Below, piece by piece: positions 16,529-24,924 of a DNA stretch of 28,975 nucleotides (the stretch's first letter is position 1; each line of letters begins with the position of its first letter). The position numbers and the translations under genes were made by a program. Origin of the DNA: Fidelibacterota bacterium (GTDB lineage: Bacteria > Fidelibacterota > UBA2242); assembly GCA_003645845.1 (NCBI GenBank), contig QNCV01000001.1, forward strand, positions 1 through 28,975, given 5' to 3'. Below the pieces are notes generated by a model, which searched no databases, was not told where the DNA came from, and worked only from the letters and a program-made list of their open reading frames with translations.

Positions 16529-17277
16529 AAGGATATGTTTGTAAGGTAATTTTAATGCTTTGTCTGCCCCTAATCTTAGACGCTCAGGAAAGCGATACGA
16601 CGCGGGGTAAAACCGACAAAAGTTTCATGTACGATTTAGGAATCAAGATTGAGCCAGCGAGGGAGTCTGCCCCCCTTCAAGGCATTGGCGTTGCTAACCC
16701 AAGTTTGGTTCGACTACAGAGCCAAATGGACTCCCTCACCTCGGCTTTTTCAATGTATAAGCAGGATACCGACCGGCGTATTACAGAACTGGATCAAGCG
16801 CTTGATTCTGTGAAGCTGGTAAACAGGCAACTTGAAAAGCGGATTTATTTATCACCCTATGCATCGGCGGGAAATCCTCGTTTAATTTATTCAAAAAAAG
16901 AAGGAGAGCGCTTTTTTCAAAAGGGCACGGATGCCTATAACGCTCAAAATTATCCGGTTGCGGTGGATTATTTCCGGAAATGTATTGATAGTGAGGCCGG
17001 CGGTAGCCTGATCGGGGATGCCTATTTCTGGGTTGGTAACAGTTATATTCATCTCAAAGACGAATATCTGGCGCTGGAATATCTCAAACGGGTACCGGAA
17101 TATCCGCTATGTAAGAATATTGACGATGCACTTTTTCTGACGGCGGTTACCTACCGGAAACTGGGTGATGCAGAGATGGCCAGATTTTTTTTAGAGAGGC
17201 TGCTCAGGCGTTTTCCCGATGGGGAGATGGCCAAACTGGCTCTATTGGAGTTAAAGCGACTGAAGTCTATGGATTGA
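16525..17277 (+). CDS. CpoB/YbgF-like coiled-coil and TPR protein (copy 2)
   Basis: 250 residues, starting with TTG at 16525, which overlaps the previous stop; GGGAA upstream may serve as ribosome binding site. The signal peptide probably cuts before Q21 (LDA-Q). A coiled coil (about 64-110: QSQMDSLTSAFSMY, ITELDQALDSVKL) is followed by TPRs (about 130-245) including GDAYFWVGNSYIHLKDEYLAL and ARFFLERLLRRFPDGE. It has the same plan as the preceding gene with low identity, so it is probably an old tandem paralogue. Expected in the periplasm. Confidence 0.75.
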   Translation: MKGYVCKVILMLCLPLILDAQESDTTRGKTDKSFMYDLGIKIEPARESAPLQGIGVANPSLVRLQSQMDSLTSAFSMYKQDTDRRITELDQALDSVKLVNRQLEKRIYLSPYASAGNPRLIYSKKEGERFFQKGTDAYNAQNYPVAVDYFRKCIDSEAGGSLIGDAYFWVGNSYIHLKDEYLALEYLKRVPEYPLCKNIDDALFLTAVTYRKLGDAEMARFFLERLLRRFPDGEMAKLALLELKRLKSMD

Positions 17278-17299
17278 GACCAAAACGGAGTAAGAATTA

Positions 17300-18640
17300 A
17301 TGATAAAACGTACTTATATTCTGTTACTAATCATTCTGATACTGACGGTTTCGGCGTTGGGGCAGATAACGCGGGTCGCTTTTACCAAACCAGGATATAT
17401 GATGAAAATCCCGACCAGCAGTATCTATCGGACCCCCTATATTTTCCGCACCGGGATCAGCACCGATATTTACGGATTTGCCGATACCCTGATTACGCGG
17501 GGCGTCTTTTTCGAAACCGATCTGTCCAACACGTTTAAGATTGGCGTTACGTCGATTCAGGGGTTGGGAACGAGTCCTCCGGTGGAATTTGGCCTCCATT
17601 TTCAAAAACGGCTATTCGTCTATGGCGATATCAGTTTCTCGGCCGGCATTCATGATCTCGTGTTGAAGCAGGGAGATAAAGAACTGAACATTGATACCAG
17701 GACCCTGTCGATTTTTGGGGTCATCAGTAATGAAAAACAATTTGAAAACAGCAGCATGTCTACCTATATGGGCTTTGGTACCGGTGGTTTGGCAACCGGG
17801 TTCGGGAGTGACTCGGCGACCAGTGCCGGCGTGTTTGCGGGGATTTTGCTGCATACCAATATCATGGCCGAGCGCGGCGGTGTCGAATTCATCGGTGAAT
17901 TTGATGGTGGCGGAATTAACGCTGGTGTGCGGATTCCCTTTACCAAGGACTACAATCTCTCACTGGGTGTCAATAATCTGGTTAAACTGTATAATTTCGG
18001 CGCGGAGGATTTTGACCTGACTAATGTCAGTGATTATCCCAGTCTGAATATCGGCCTTGACTTTCGGATTCCACGGGTCAAGCCCGAAAGCGCCCGGAGG
18101 CGCCGGCTGGAAGGCATGGTGGACGATGAATCCCAGATGGTTCTGGATATGGAAGAACAGTTTGCGATGAAGTTGGATTCGACTCTGAAAGCTGCGGATT
18201 TTGAAATTGCCAAACTGAAAGATTCTTTGCGGGTCTTTGAGTCTGAGATCAAATATCTGACCAGTGAAGTTGCTCAGCTGCGCCAGAAAACCGCAGTTTT
18301 GGAGGATTCGGTTCGTTCGGCAAAACTGGCCAGACACGCCATGGAGCAGAACATCAACCTGGCGCTTAAGCATCTCTCCCGTTCACTACGCTATTTCTAC
18401 GCCGGTGATTACCGGGAAGCGCTGCAGGAAGTCGAAGCGGCGATTGATCTGAATCCGAATCTGGCTCTGGCCTATGCCCGCCGGGGTTCGATCTATTATA
18501 AACTGGGCGATATTGACCGGGCCACCATCAACTGGAACCTGGCCCTGCGGATAGATCCCGAGTACGATGATGTTCGCAATATTTTGAGAGCCCTTAACGA
18601 AAACCGTCTCAGAAGCACAGGGTCGACTCGAAAGGAATAA
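17300..18640 (+). CDS. Beta-barrel-like protein with coiled coil and C-terminal TPR
   Basis: 446 residues. The signal peptide probably cuts before Q22 (SALG-Q). Residues about 25-265 form alternating strands with many Gly/aromatic residues (FGLHFQKRLFVYGDISF, INAGVRIPF, LSLGVNNLVKLY), consistent with an outer-membrane barrel. Then come an arginine-rich turn, a coiled coil (about 280-345) and TPRs (about 348-430: YFYAGDYREALQEVEAAIDLNPNLALA). A barrel joined to a periplasmic coiled coil/TPR could connect the outer membrane to inner-membrane parts. A CGGAG ribosome binding site precedes the ATG. It lies 22 bases after the previous gene and 10 before motA. The barrel is a by-eye prediction. Confidence 0.7.
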   Translation: MIKRTYILLLIILILTVSALGQITRVAFTKPGYMMKIPTSSIYRTPYIFRTGISTDIYGFADTLITRGVFFETDLSNTFKIGVTSIQGLGTSPPVEFGLHFQKRLFVYGDISFSAGIHDLVLKQGDKELNIDTRTLSIFGVISNEKQFENSSMSTYMGFGTGGLATGFGSDSATSAGVFAGILLHTNIMAERGGVEFIGEFDGGGINAGVRIPFTKDYNLSLGVNNLVKLYNFGAEDFDLTNVSDYPSLNIGLDFRIPRVKPESARRRRLEGMVDDESQMVLDMEEQFAMKLDSTLKAADFEIAKLKDSLRVFESEIKYLTSEVAQLRQKTAVLEDSVRSAKLARHAMEQNINLALKHLSRSLRYFYAGDYREALQEVEAAIDLNPNLALAYARRGSIYYKLGDIDRATINWNLALRIDPEYDDVRNILRALNENRLRSTGSTRKE

Positions 18641-18650
18641 GGATTAGTTT

Positions 18651-19439
18651 ATGGATATTGCAAGTTTATTAGGTATTTTAGCCGGCATTGGTTTAATTGT
18701 TCTGGGAATTTACCAGCTCACTCCCAACTTTATGATTTTTGTCAGTATGGCCAGCTTGCTGATCGTGGCCGGCGGTTCCTTTGCGGCCACTCTGCTGAGT
18801 TTTTCACTCAGCGATGTGTTTGGCCTGCTGCGCTCCGCCTTTGCGGTCTTTAAAAAACAGAAGATCGATCTGCCGGCGGAGGTGGACGCCATCGTGGAGC
18901 TGGCGCCGATTGCCCGCAAGAGCATGCAGGAGCTGGAAAAATCATTGGTCAATGTCAGGAACTACTTCCTTCGGGACGGTTTACAGATGGTGGTGGATGG
19001 CTATAACCCGGATGAAATCCGGGAAATCCTGGAAACCCGAATCGAAAACCGGATCCTTCGTGAAAAAAGCGAGGCCAATGTGCTGCGGACCATGGGCAAA
19101 TATTCCCCGGCTTTCGGAATGATCGGAACCCTGATCGGTCTGGTGGTGATGCTTTATGGGATGGCGGACATGGCCGGTGGCGGTGAAGACCCCATGGCCG
19201 TGCTGGGCGCCGGAATGGGCGCGGCGCTGATCACGACCTTTTACGGCACGATCCTGGCAAATATGTTTTTTAATCCCATGGCCGAAAAATTTGAAACCCG
19301 GATCAAAAAACAGACAACGATGCAACAGATGCTGATTGAGGGAACGTTGCTTATTCATGCACGTAAGCATCCTCTGATTGTCCGGGAAAAATTGAATTCC
19401 TATCTGAGGCCGCGGGATTGGAAGAAACCTGAGGAATAG
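18651..19439 (+). CDS. motA: MotA-type stator protein
   Basis: 262 residues with four membrane segments (about 5-24, 28-52, 152-172, 183-207). The large cytoplasmic loop contains R89 and E96 in IARKSMQELE, the region of the E. coli residues that touch FliG, and the family block DGLQMVVDGYNPDEIREILE. The third helix carries SPAFGMIGTLIGL with P153, which fits the conserved stator proline. The fourth reads GAGMGAALITTFYGT. MotA and MotB form the ion-driven stator that turns the FliG ring. The loop is MotA-like rather than ExbB/TolQ-like. The next start is 7 bases downstream. Whether it serves a flagellum is doubtful, see the following genes. Confidence 0.92.
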   Translation: MDIASLLGILAGIGLIVLGIYQLTPNFMIFVSMASLLIVAGGSFAATLLSFSLSDVFGLLRSAFAVFKKQKIDLPAEVDAIVELAPIARKSMQELEKSLVNVRNYFLRDGLQMVVDGYNPDEIREILETRIENRILREKSEANVLRTMGKYSPAFGMIGTLIGLVVMLYGMADMAGGGEDPMAVLGAGMGAALITTFYGTILANMFFNPMAEKFETRIKKQTTMQQMLIEGTLLIHARKHPLIVREKLNSYLRPRDWKKPEE

Positions 19440-19446
19440 AGCGTAA

Positions 19447-20133
19447 ATGACTGAAAAGGCGGCTCGTAAAAAGAAAAATTTATATGCTGAAGAGGGCGGC
19501 AAAGAGGCCGAACCGTGGCTGTTGACCTACGGTGATATGATGACGCTTCTGATGACCTTCTTCGTGCTGCTGTTTTCCATGAGCACCATAGATCCGGTGA
19601 AGCTGGAACAGTTCAGTGATTCCATGGGGCAGGCTCTGGGAAAGAAAACCAAGGCCAAAAAATATTCCCTGGCGGAAATCTACAAGGATGTCGTTAAGGT
19701 TATCGAGGAAGAATCTCTTCAGGATCAGATTCAGGTGGAGACCAGTGAAAGGGGTGTCGCCATTAAAATTCCCAGCGAGATTTCCTTTGGTGTCGGTAGC
19801 GCCGATTTAGATCCCCGCATTTATCCGATTTTAAATAAGTTTGTCGATATGATGCAAAAATCAACCTACCCGATTGCCATTGAGGGGCATACCGATAATG
19901 TTCCCATGCGTTCAGCCGTGTTTCCGTCGAACTGGGAGCTTTCGGCGGCCCGGGCCGCCCAGGTGGTGCGTTATTACATCAATCAGGGAATTTCATCGGA
20001 ACGGTTTCAGGCCATTGGGTATGCGGATACCCGGCCCCGGGCCCGCGGGGCTACTATTGCGGAAGCCAACGCAACTTCGGCGCAGAGAGACATGAACCGC
20101 CGGGTTGAAATTTTCTTTCTGACAATTCAATAA
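19447..20133 (+). CDS. motB: MotB-type stator protein with OmpA peptidoglycan-binding domain
   Basis: 228 residues. One N-terminal membrane helix preceded by EPWLLTYGD places the ion-carrying aspartate at D30, as in MotB. A short plug/linker follows, then an OmpA-like peptidoglycan-binding domain: EGHTDNVPM (146-154), NWELSAARA (162-170) and MNRRVEIFF (216-224). It fixes the stator to the cell wall. This is shorter than E. coli MotB (about 308 residues) but complete. It directly follows motA, the usual order, and the FliF-like gene starts 16 bases later. Confidence 0.93.
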   Translation: MTEKAARKKKNLYAEEGGKEAEPWLLTYGDMMTLLMTFFVLLFSMSTIDPVKLEQFSDSMGQALGKKTKAKKYSLAEIYKDVVKVIEEESLQDQIQVETSERGVAIKIPSEISFGVGSADLDPRIYPILNKFVDMMQKSTYPIAIEGHTDNVPMRSAVFPSNWELSAARAAQVVRYYINQGISSERFQAIGYADTRPRARGATIAEANATSAQRDMNRRVEIFFLTIQ

Positions 20134-20149
20134 ATTTAGGAGACATGCA

Positions 20150-21622
20150 ATGCTCAAGAGTCGGAAATATATGAATACAATAGCGGCGCTCTGTATCATC
20201 CTGCTGATGATCTCCCAACAGGCGCTGTCTCAGGAAAATCAGATGTCCTATCTCTCCCAGAAACTGATGCTGGAAAACAGCATTCGTGAGCGGGTGGCGG
20301 ATGCTCTGGATAAACTTCTTGATGATATAAAGTTTGTAGTGGATGTCGCTGTGGAACTGGAGTTTAAGGTGCCGGAGAGAACCGTTACCGAAACCCAGCC
20401 CCTTACTCGGCAGGAAACTCCGACCACTCCAGCGAAGGCGGCTTCAAATGTATTGACGGCGCAGGAATCAACAACAAAACCTGCATCAAAACAGGGCAGT
20501 GCTGATCTGGGATTACCATTGCCGGGATTTGAAACTCCTGAGGATGTAGTCCGAACCGAAGAGAAAACCACACCGGTTCTGAAAGAGGGTCCGCCGACTG
20601 AATCCGAGACATCGGAAACGTCGACAACTACCGTAACTCCGGCTCAGCAACCAGCCGGAATTGTTAGCAAGACGGTTCAGGCAGGCAGGGCTGTACCGGT
20701 TGTCAAACGGCAACAGGTCAACATCATTATGGAAGACGGTGTTACGCCTGAAATTATTGAAAATGTTCGTCAGGTTGCAGCAATTGCGTCCCACTATGAC
20801 CGCACCCGGGGGGATGTGATCAGTGTAATGACTGCATCATTTAAAAAACGGGAAAAACAGGATGGCGCCGAAGCCGTTATTTTAAAGAATATTGCTGAGA
20901 AAATTGATGATCTGGAACGTCGTCAACAGCGTGCCGAACAGGAAGCCCGGATTGAAGCCCAGAAGCGGATTGAGCGTCAGGCCGTGGTGCGGGATTCACT
21001 GCGAATTCAGGAATTACGGAAGCAGATTGCCGATTTACAGAACCAGCTTCAGGCTCCCATGTTACCTGATGACCAGAGGGCTCGGACCGAAGCCATGGCC
21101 AGTGCACGGGAAACCGAATTGGCGAATCTCAAAGAGCAGCTGCGGGAAAGTAACCGGCGGCTCCAGGAACTTGAGATGGGCGCTATGGAGACGATTCCGC
21201 CGCGCTTTATTCGCTCTGATAATCTGGCGCTATACATCATTTTAGGTCTTTTTGTCATTGCTCTGTTGATATTGCTGATCCTTTTACTGGTGAATCGAAG
21301 AAATCATCAAAAACGTCAGGAACTGGAATGGGGCTATGGCACGAAAGTCCCGATGGGCCCCAGACCGCAGCCGGCAGCCCGGCCGCAACCCCAGACACCG
21401 CCGACCGCACCGCCACCTGTTCAACCCGAAGCTCCGGCTGCACCACAAGCACCGTCGGTACAGGCACCATCGGTTGATCCTGCCGCCCTGAAGGAAGAGA
21501 TGAAAAGCATTAAACAATCGGTCATTTCCATGAGTGTTGGTCAGCCCGATACGGCCTCGCGGGTAATTAACGAATGGCTGGGACAGACGAAAAAAACCGA
21601 AGAGTCCGAATCGGAATTCTAA
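20150..21622 (+). CDS. FliF-like membrane protein lacking the N-terminal ring domains
   Basis: 490 residues. N-terminal hydrophobic stretch (8-27) with possible cleavage before Q28; an RBM3-like half (RVADALDKLLDDIKFVVDVAVE, 48-69); a Thr/Pro/Glu-rich insert (77-170) where FliF has its beta-collar; the FliF strand and helix block VVKRQQVNII to HYDRTRGDVISVMTASF (184-231, R220-G221-D222 as in FliF); a coiled coil of about 95 residues (248-343) absent from usual FliF; a membrane helix (359-381); a Pro/Ala-rich linker (400-443); and a C-terminal peptide (TASRVINEWLG) like the FliG-binding tail of FliF. RBM1 and RBM2 are missing. The following fliG-like gene supports the call. AGGAGA precedes the ATG. 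Confidence 0.8.
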   Translation: MLKSRKYMNTIAALCIILLMISQQALSQENQMSYLSQKLMLENSIRERVADALDKLLDDIKFVVDVAVELEFKVPERTVTETQPLTRQETPTTPAKAASNVLTAQESTTKPASKQGSADLGLPLPGFETPEDVVRTEEKTTPVLKEGPPTESETSETSTTTVTPAQQPAGIVSKTVQAGRAVPVVKRQQVNIIMEDGVTPEIIENVRQVAAIASHYDRTRGDVISVMTASFKKREKQDGAEAVILKNIAEKIDDLERRQQRAEQEARIEAQKRIERQAVVRDSLRIQELRKQIADLQNQLQAPMLPDDQRARTEAMASARETELANLKEQLRESNRRLQELEMGAMETIPPRFIRSDNLALYIILGLFVIALLILLILLLVNRRNHQKRQELEWGYGTKVPMGPRPQPAARPQPQTPPTAPPPVQPEAPAAPQAPSVQAPSVDPAALKEEMKSIKQSVISMSVGQPDTASRVINEWLGQTKKTEESESEF

Positions 21623-21635
21623 GAAGGAGTGTAAT

Positions 21636-22568
21636 ATGGTAGATTTTAAAAACCTCGACGGTTTAGATAAAGTGGCCATCCTGTTTAAAACCCTGGGTAA
21701 CAACCTGGCCCTGCAACTATTTAAGGGTATGACAAAAGACCAGATTCGCAAAGTCCGGGAACGAATGAGCAGCATTAATAATATACCCTTTACAGTGAAA
21801 AAGGAGATTCTGGAGGAATTTTATTTCGGCTTTGTTTCGGAAAAATTTTCTCCACCTACCGAAGAGACAAAAAAGCCCTTTGAATTTTTACTTAATATGA
21901 CCGATGAGCAGGTCGTTTATCTGATTGCTACGGAGACACCGCGCATTATGGCTCTGGCCATTGCTCAGCTGCCGGTGGATCGACAGGTGAATGTGCTTCA
22001 GGCTCTTGACCCCACCATTCAGCCCAAAGTGATGACCGAAATCGGTCATCTGGGTGATATCCCTCTGGAGGGGGTGGTCAGCATTGCCAATGAATTGAAA
22101 GAAAAATCCGCTTTTATCCCCAGGGCGTCGGAATTCAACCGGGGTGGCGGAGAAAATCTGGCCGGGATTCTCAGCCAAATGCGTCCCAGGGATGAAAAAC
22201 GTTTTCTGGAACATCTGGAAAAAGAGGCTCCGGATGTGGTTCAGGAAGTTAAACGTCACTATTTCAGTTTTGAGGATTTGCCTAAACTGCCACATGATAT
22301 CCTGGCGGATGTGCTGAAATCCGTAGAAGCTTCTGAGGTGGCCTACGCTCTCAAGGGACAGCCTGAAGAAATGAAAGAGTTGTTTATCAATTCGCTGCCC
22401 CAGCGAACCCAGATTATTCTGGAAGATGAAATGGAATTGCTGGAGGGTCCCCAGCCCCGCCGCAAAGTCGAAGCCGCCCAGAAGGCGATTGTGGACAAAG
22501 CCCGGGAACTGGAGAAAGAGGGTCGTTTTCGGCTGGAAGATTTTATGGAAGCCGATTTTATCGAGTAA
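21636..22568 (+). CDS. FliG-like rotor (switch) protein
   Basis: 310 residues with all three FliG parts. The N domain (6-70: LDGLDKVAILFKTLG) would bind the FliF tail. In the middle domain (82-160) the usual EHPQ reads ETPR. The C domain contains FSFEDLPKLP, ALKGQPEEMKELFINSLPQR and ILEDEMELLEGPQPR. By alignment from memory with E. coli FliG, the torque residues K264, R281, D288 and D289 correspond to K240, R257, D264 and E265, and R297 to about R275 after a one-residue insertion. The electrostatic face for MotA is therefore kept. A strong AGAAGGAG ribosome binding site precedes the ATG. Last gene before a strong terminator; fliM and fliN are not seen. Confidence 0.9.
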   Translation: MVDFKNLDGLDKVAILFKTLGNNLALQLFKGMTKDQIRKVRERMSSINNIPFTVKKEILEEFYFGFVSEKFSPPTEETKKPFEFLLNMTDEQVVYLIATETPRIMALAIAQLPVDRQVNVLQALDPTIQPKVMTEIGHLGDIPLEGVVSIANELKEKSAFIPRASEFNRGGGENLAGILSQMRPRDEKRFLEHLEKEAPDVVQEVKRHYFSFEDLPKLPHDILADVLKSVEASEVAYALKGQPEEMKELFINSLPQRTQIILEDEMELLEGPQPRRKVEAAQKAIVDKARELEKEGRFRLEDFMEADFIE

Positions 22569-22596
22569 ACTTCTTGAGCATTGGATATGAGAAACG

Positions 22597-22624
22597 AAAA
22601 TGCCCCGTTCCTTAGGGGCATTTT
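22597..22624 (+). terminator. Rho-independent terminator ending the motor operon
   Basis: AAAATGCCCC (22597-22606) and GGGGCATTTT (22615-22624) pair perfectly over ten bases around an eight-base loop, with four T's at the 3' side. It lies 28 bases after the FliG-like stop. Confidence 0.9.
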
Positions 22625-22657
22625 ACTGCACAAATCAAAATAGTGAAAGAGATACAA

Positions 22658-23791
22658 ATGCATCGGTTGATTTGCTTCGGACAGTGGGCAATTATCCTGA
22701 TAATCTTGTCCTTTGGATTACATGCCCAGACCGCTGAAATTCAGGAAGCCCGGTTGCAGGAGGCCCTGAAGGCCATGAACCGAATGGAGCATGAAAAGGC
22801 GGTGGCCCTTTTTCAGGAAGTTGCCCTGAATCAGCCGTATCATCCACTGGGCTCTTTTGGTGCGCTGGCAAACCGGTGGATTGTGAATCAGGGTAAATAC
22901 GGCTATCGCGCCGGAAACAGGGAACTTTTGGAAGATGTCGATGCCGTAATTATCGATTTCCGGCGTCGTTTGGTCGCAAATCCGGACGATGCGGAGCTTA
23001 AATATTACATCGGATTGTGCAACGGTTTGCGCGCCCGGGTGCTGTTGGCCGAGAAAGACTGGATTGGTGTTCTGGTCAGTGGTTACCGGATTATCCGCAA
23101 TTTTAAATCCGTATTGAGAGACAATTCCAAGGATCCCGACATTGTGATTGCCTTCGGCGTGTTCAATTATTATGTCGGTTTGTCGTCGGGATTTATGAAA
23201 ATCGCCTCTTGGATCATGCATCTCTCGGGCTCCAAAGAAGAGGGCTTGCAGCAAATTGAATTTGCAGCTCTTAAGGGAAATTACTGCCGTTACGAAGCCC
23301 GCAGCATTCTGGCTTATCTGAATCTTTATTTTGAATCCGATTACCCTGCCGCAAAACGCTGGCTGGATATGCTGATTGCCGAATTTCCCGAAAATCCCTA
23401 TTACAACTTTCTTTATGCAGAGTATAATGTCCGTACCGGTAATCCGGATATCGACATTTACCTCCGACTGATCCGTCAGCGTCTCGACAGTCTCGATCCC
23501 TTTTTTCGGCAAGAGTATGTGCAGCGCCTGCGGCTTCTGGAGGGCAGCCAGGCTCTGCTGCAGCATGATCTGGATAAGGCAGAGGGAAAACTGCTGAGTT
23601 TTTTGGAGCATTTTGATTCAGAAATGGATTATGATCTGGCCAGCGCCTATCTGCGCTTGGGTCAGCTCTACGATCTTCGCCACGAGCGTCAAAAAGCCCG
23701 GGAGTACTATCAGAAAACCGTGAATCTTGATAATCGCAGCGCTGCGGTGCTGGAAGCAAAAAAATATCTGGATACACCGTATTTGCAGTAA
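22658..23791 (+). CDS. Exported TPR-like protein
   Basis: 377 residues from ATG 22658, chosen over GTG 22643 because AAAGAGAT precedes it at proper distance. The signal peptide probably cuts before Q24 (LHA-Q). The mature part consists of helical repeats, with TPR-like pairs at the start (ALKAMNRMEHEKAVALFQEV) and end (LGQLYDLRHERQKAREYYQKTV). The middle (FNYYVGLSSGFMKIASWIM) is more hydrophobic and recalls exported TPR proteins of unknown function in this kind of genome. It starts 33 bases after the motor operon terminator without an obvious promoter, so it may depend on read-through or an unseen promoter. Function unknown. Confidence 0.75.
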   Translation: MHRLICFGQWAIILIILSFGLHAQTAEIQEARLQEALKAMNRMEHEKAVALFQEVALNQPYHPLGSFGALANRWIVNQGKYGYRAGNRELLEDVDAVIIDFRRRLVANPDDAELKYYIGLCNGLRARVLLAEKDWIGVLVSGYRIIRNFKSVLRDNSKDPDIVIAFGVFNYYVGLSSGFMKIASWIMHLSGSKEEGLQQIEFAALKGNYCRYEARSILAYLNLYFESDYPAAKRWLDMLIAEFPENPYYNFLYAEYNVRTGNPDIDIYLRLIRQRLDSLDPFFRQEYVQRLRLLEGSQALLQHDLDKAEGKLLSFLEHFDSEMDYDLASAYLRLGQLYDLRHERQKAREYYQKTVNLDNRSAAVLEAKKYLDTPYLQ

Positions 23792-23842
23792 TAAATATGG
23801 TTTTTTATTGTTAACAAAAAATGGTCATTGTAACTTGGACGG

Positions 23843-24922
23843 ATGAGTAGTTATAAACGTCGAATAAGCAGAATTGTTAATGTTGGAAATCTGCCGATTG
23901 GTGGCGGCGCGCCTATCAGTGTGCAGTCTATGACGACACCGCCTACTTCGGACATTGATGCCGTAATACTACAGATTCTCGAATTGGAAGCCGCCGGCTG
24001 CCAGCTCATCCGGGTAACGGTTGCCGATGAAGCTGCGGTAAAAGTCTTGCCCCGAATTAAATCTGCTATGACGGTTCCATTGGTTGCAGACATCCATTTT
24101 GATTACCGATTGGCCATTGGGGCGATTGATGCGGGCGTCGACAAAATCCGGATCAACCCCGGCAATATCGGCAGTAAAGAGCGGGTTAAGGCGGTGCTTA
24201 AAGCCGCCCGGGCCGCGCATGTTCCGATCCGGATCGGTGTGAATGCCGGTTCCCTGGAAAAGAACTTATTGCAGCAATATGGACATCCCTCGGCCGAAGC
24301 CATGGTGGCGAGTGCTGCCCGGCATATCCGCATCTGTGAGGATTTTGGTTTTGAGGATATCATTGTGGCATTGAAAGCCAGCGACGTTGATCTGATGATC
24401 GCGGCCAATCGGCTCTTCGCTCAACAGTACGACTATCCCCTGCATCTCGGTGTCACCGAGGCAGGACCGCCATGGCAGGGGACGATTAAATCCGCCATCG
24501 GGATCGGCACGCTGCTGGCGGAAGGTATCGGAGAAACAATCCGGGTTTCACTGACAGGCGATCCCGTTCAGGAAGTCCATGCCGGGTTTGAAATCCTGAA
24601 ATCCCTGAATCTGATCAAAAAGGGCGTCACCATCATTTCCTGTCCAACCTGCGGACGGGCCGATGTGGATATCATTGGGATTGTCAATGAATTGGAAAAA
24701 CGGGTTAAGCATATCAAAAAACCCCTGTCAGTGGCAGTGATGGGCTGTGCCGTCAACGGTCCCGGTGAGGCCCGGGAAGCGGACGTTGGAGTTGCCGGCG
24801 GGAAACATAGTTTCCTGTTATTTAAAAAGGGTGAAGTAATTGACAAGATTCCGGAATCCAAAGTCGTTGACCGACTTCTGGAGGAAATTGAAATAATCTC
24901 CGCAGCGAAGGAGGAGGAATAG
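23843..24922 (+). CDS. ispG: 4-hydroxy-3-methylbut-2-enyl diphosphate synthase
   Basis: Iron-sulfur enzyme of the MEP pathway that converts the cyclic diphosphate MEcPP to HMBPP on the way to isoprenoids; cytosolic. The 359 residues match the short bacterial type. The N-terminal TIM barrel begins with PISVQSMTTPPTSD and has VADIHFDYRLA and KIRINPGNIG. The C-terminal domain holds the 4Fe-4S ligands C267 and C270 (ISCPTCGR), C302 and E309 (MGCAVNGPGEA). The ATG at 23843 has only a weak ribosome binding site. The next gene starts two bases after its stop. Confidence 0.97.
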   Translation: MSSYKRRISRIVNVGNLPIGGGAPISVQSMTTPPTSDIDAVILQILELEAAGCQLIRVTVADEAAVKVLPRIKSAMTVPLVADIHFDYRLAIGAIDAGVDKIRINPGNIGSKERVKAVLKAARAAHVPIRIGVNAGSLEKNLLQQYGHPSAEAMVASAARHIRICEDFGFEDIIVALKASDVDLMIAANRLFAQQYDYPLHLGVTEAGPPWQGTIKSAIGIGTLLAEGIGETIRVSLTGDPVQEVHAGFEILKSLNLIKKGVTIISCPTCGRADVDIIGIVNELEKRVKHIKKPLSVAVMGCAVNGPGEAREADVGVAGGKHSFLLFKKGEVIDKIPESKVVDRLLEEIEIISAAKEEE

Positions 24923-24924
24923 CG

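Noticed and set aside
18651..20133. ExbB/TolQ and ExbD/TolR instead of MotA/MotB
   Set aside because: The second protein has a full OmpA-type peptidoglycan-binding domain and the first has the large MotA loop, both typical of Mot proteins.
20150..22568. Reading the FliF/FliG/MotAB block as an ordinary flagellar cluster
   Set aside because: No other flagellar gene is present, the FliF relative lacks its ring domains, and the flanking genes of the operon are envelope proteins that are not flagellar.
22643..22657. GTG start five codons upstream of the TPR gene start
   Set aside because: No ribosome binding site precedes the GTG, while the ATG at 22658 has one and gives a regular signal peptide.
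23801..23821. T-rich and A-rich stretch around TTGTTAACAA before ispG as a terminator
   Set aside because: The palindrome is AT-only with no GC stem; it is better seen as AT-rich spacer or upstream promoter sequence.
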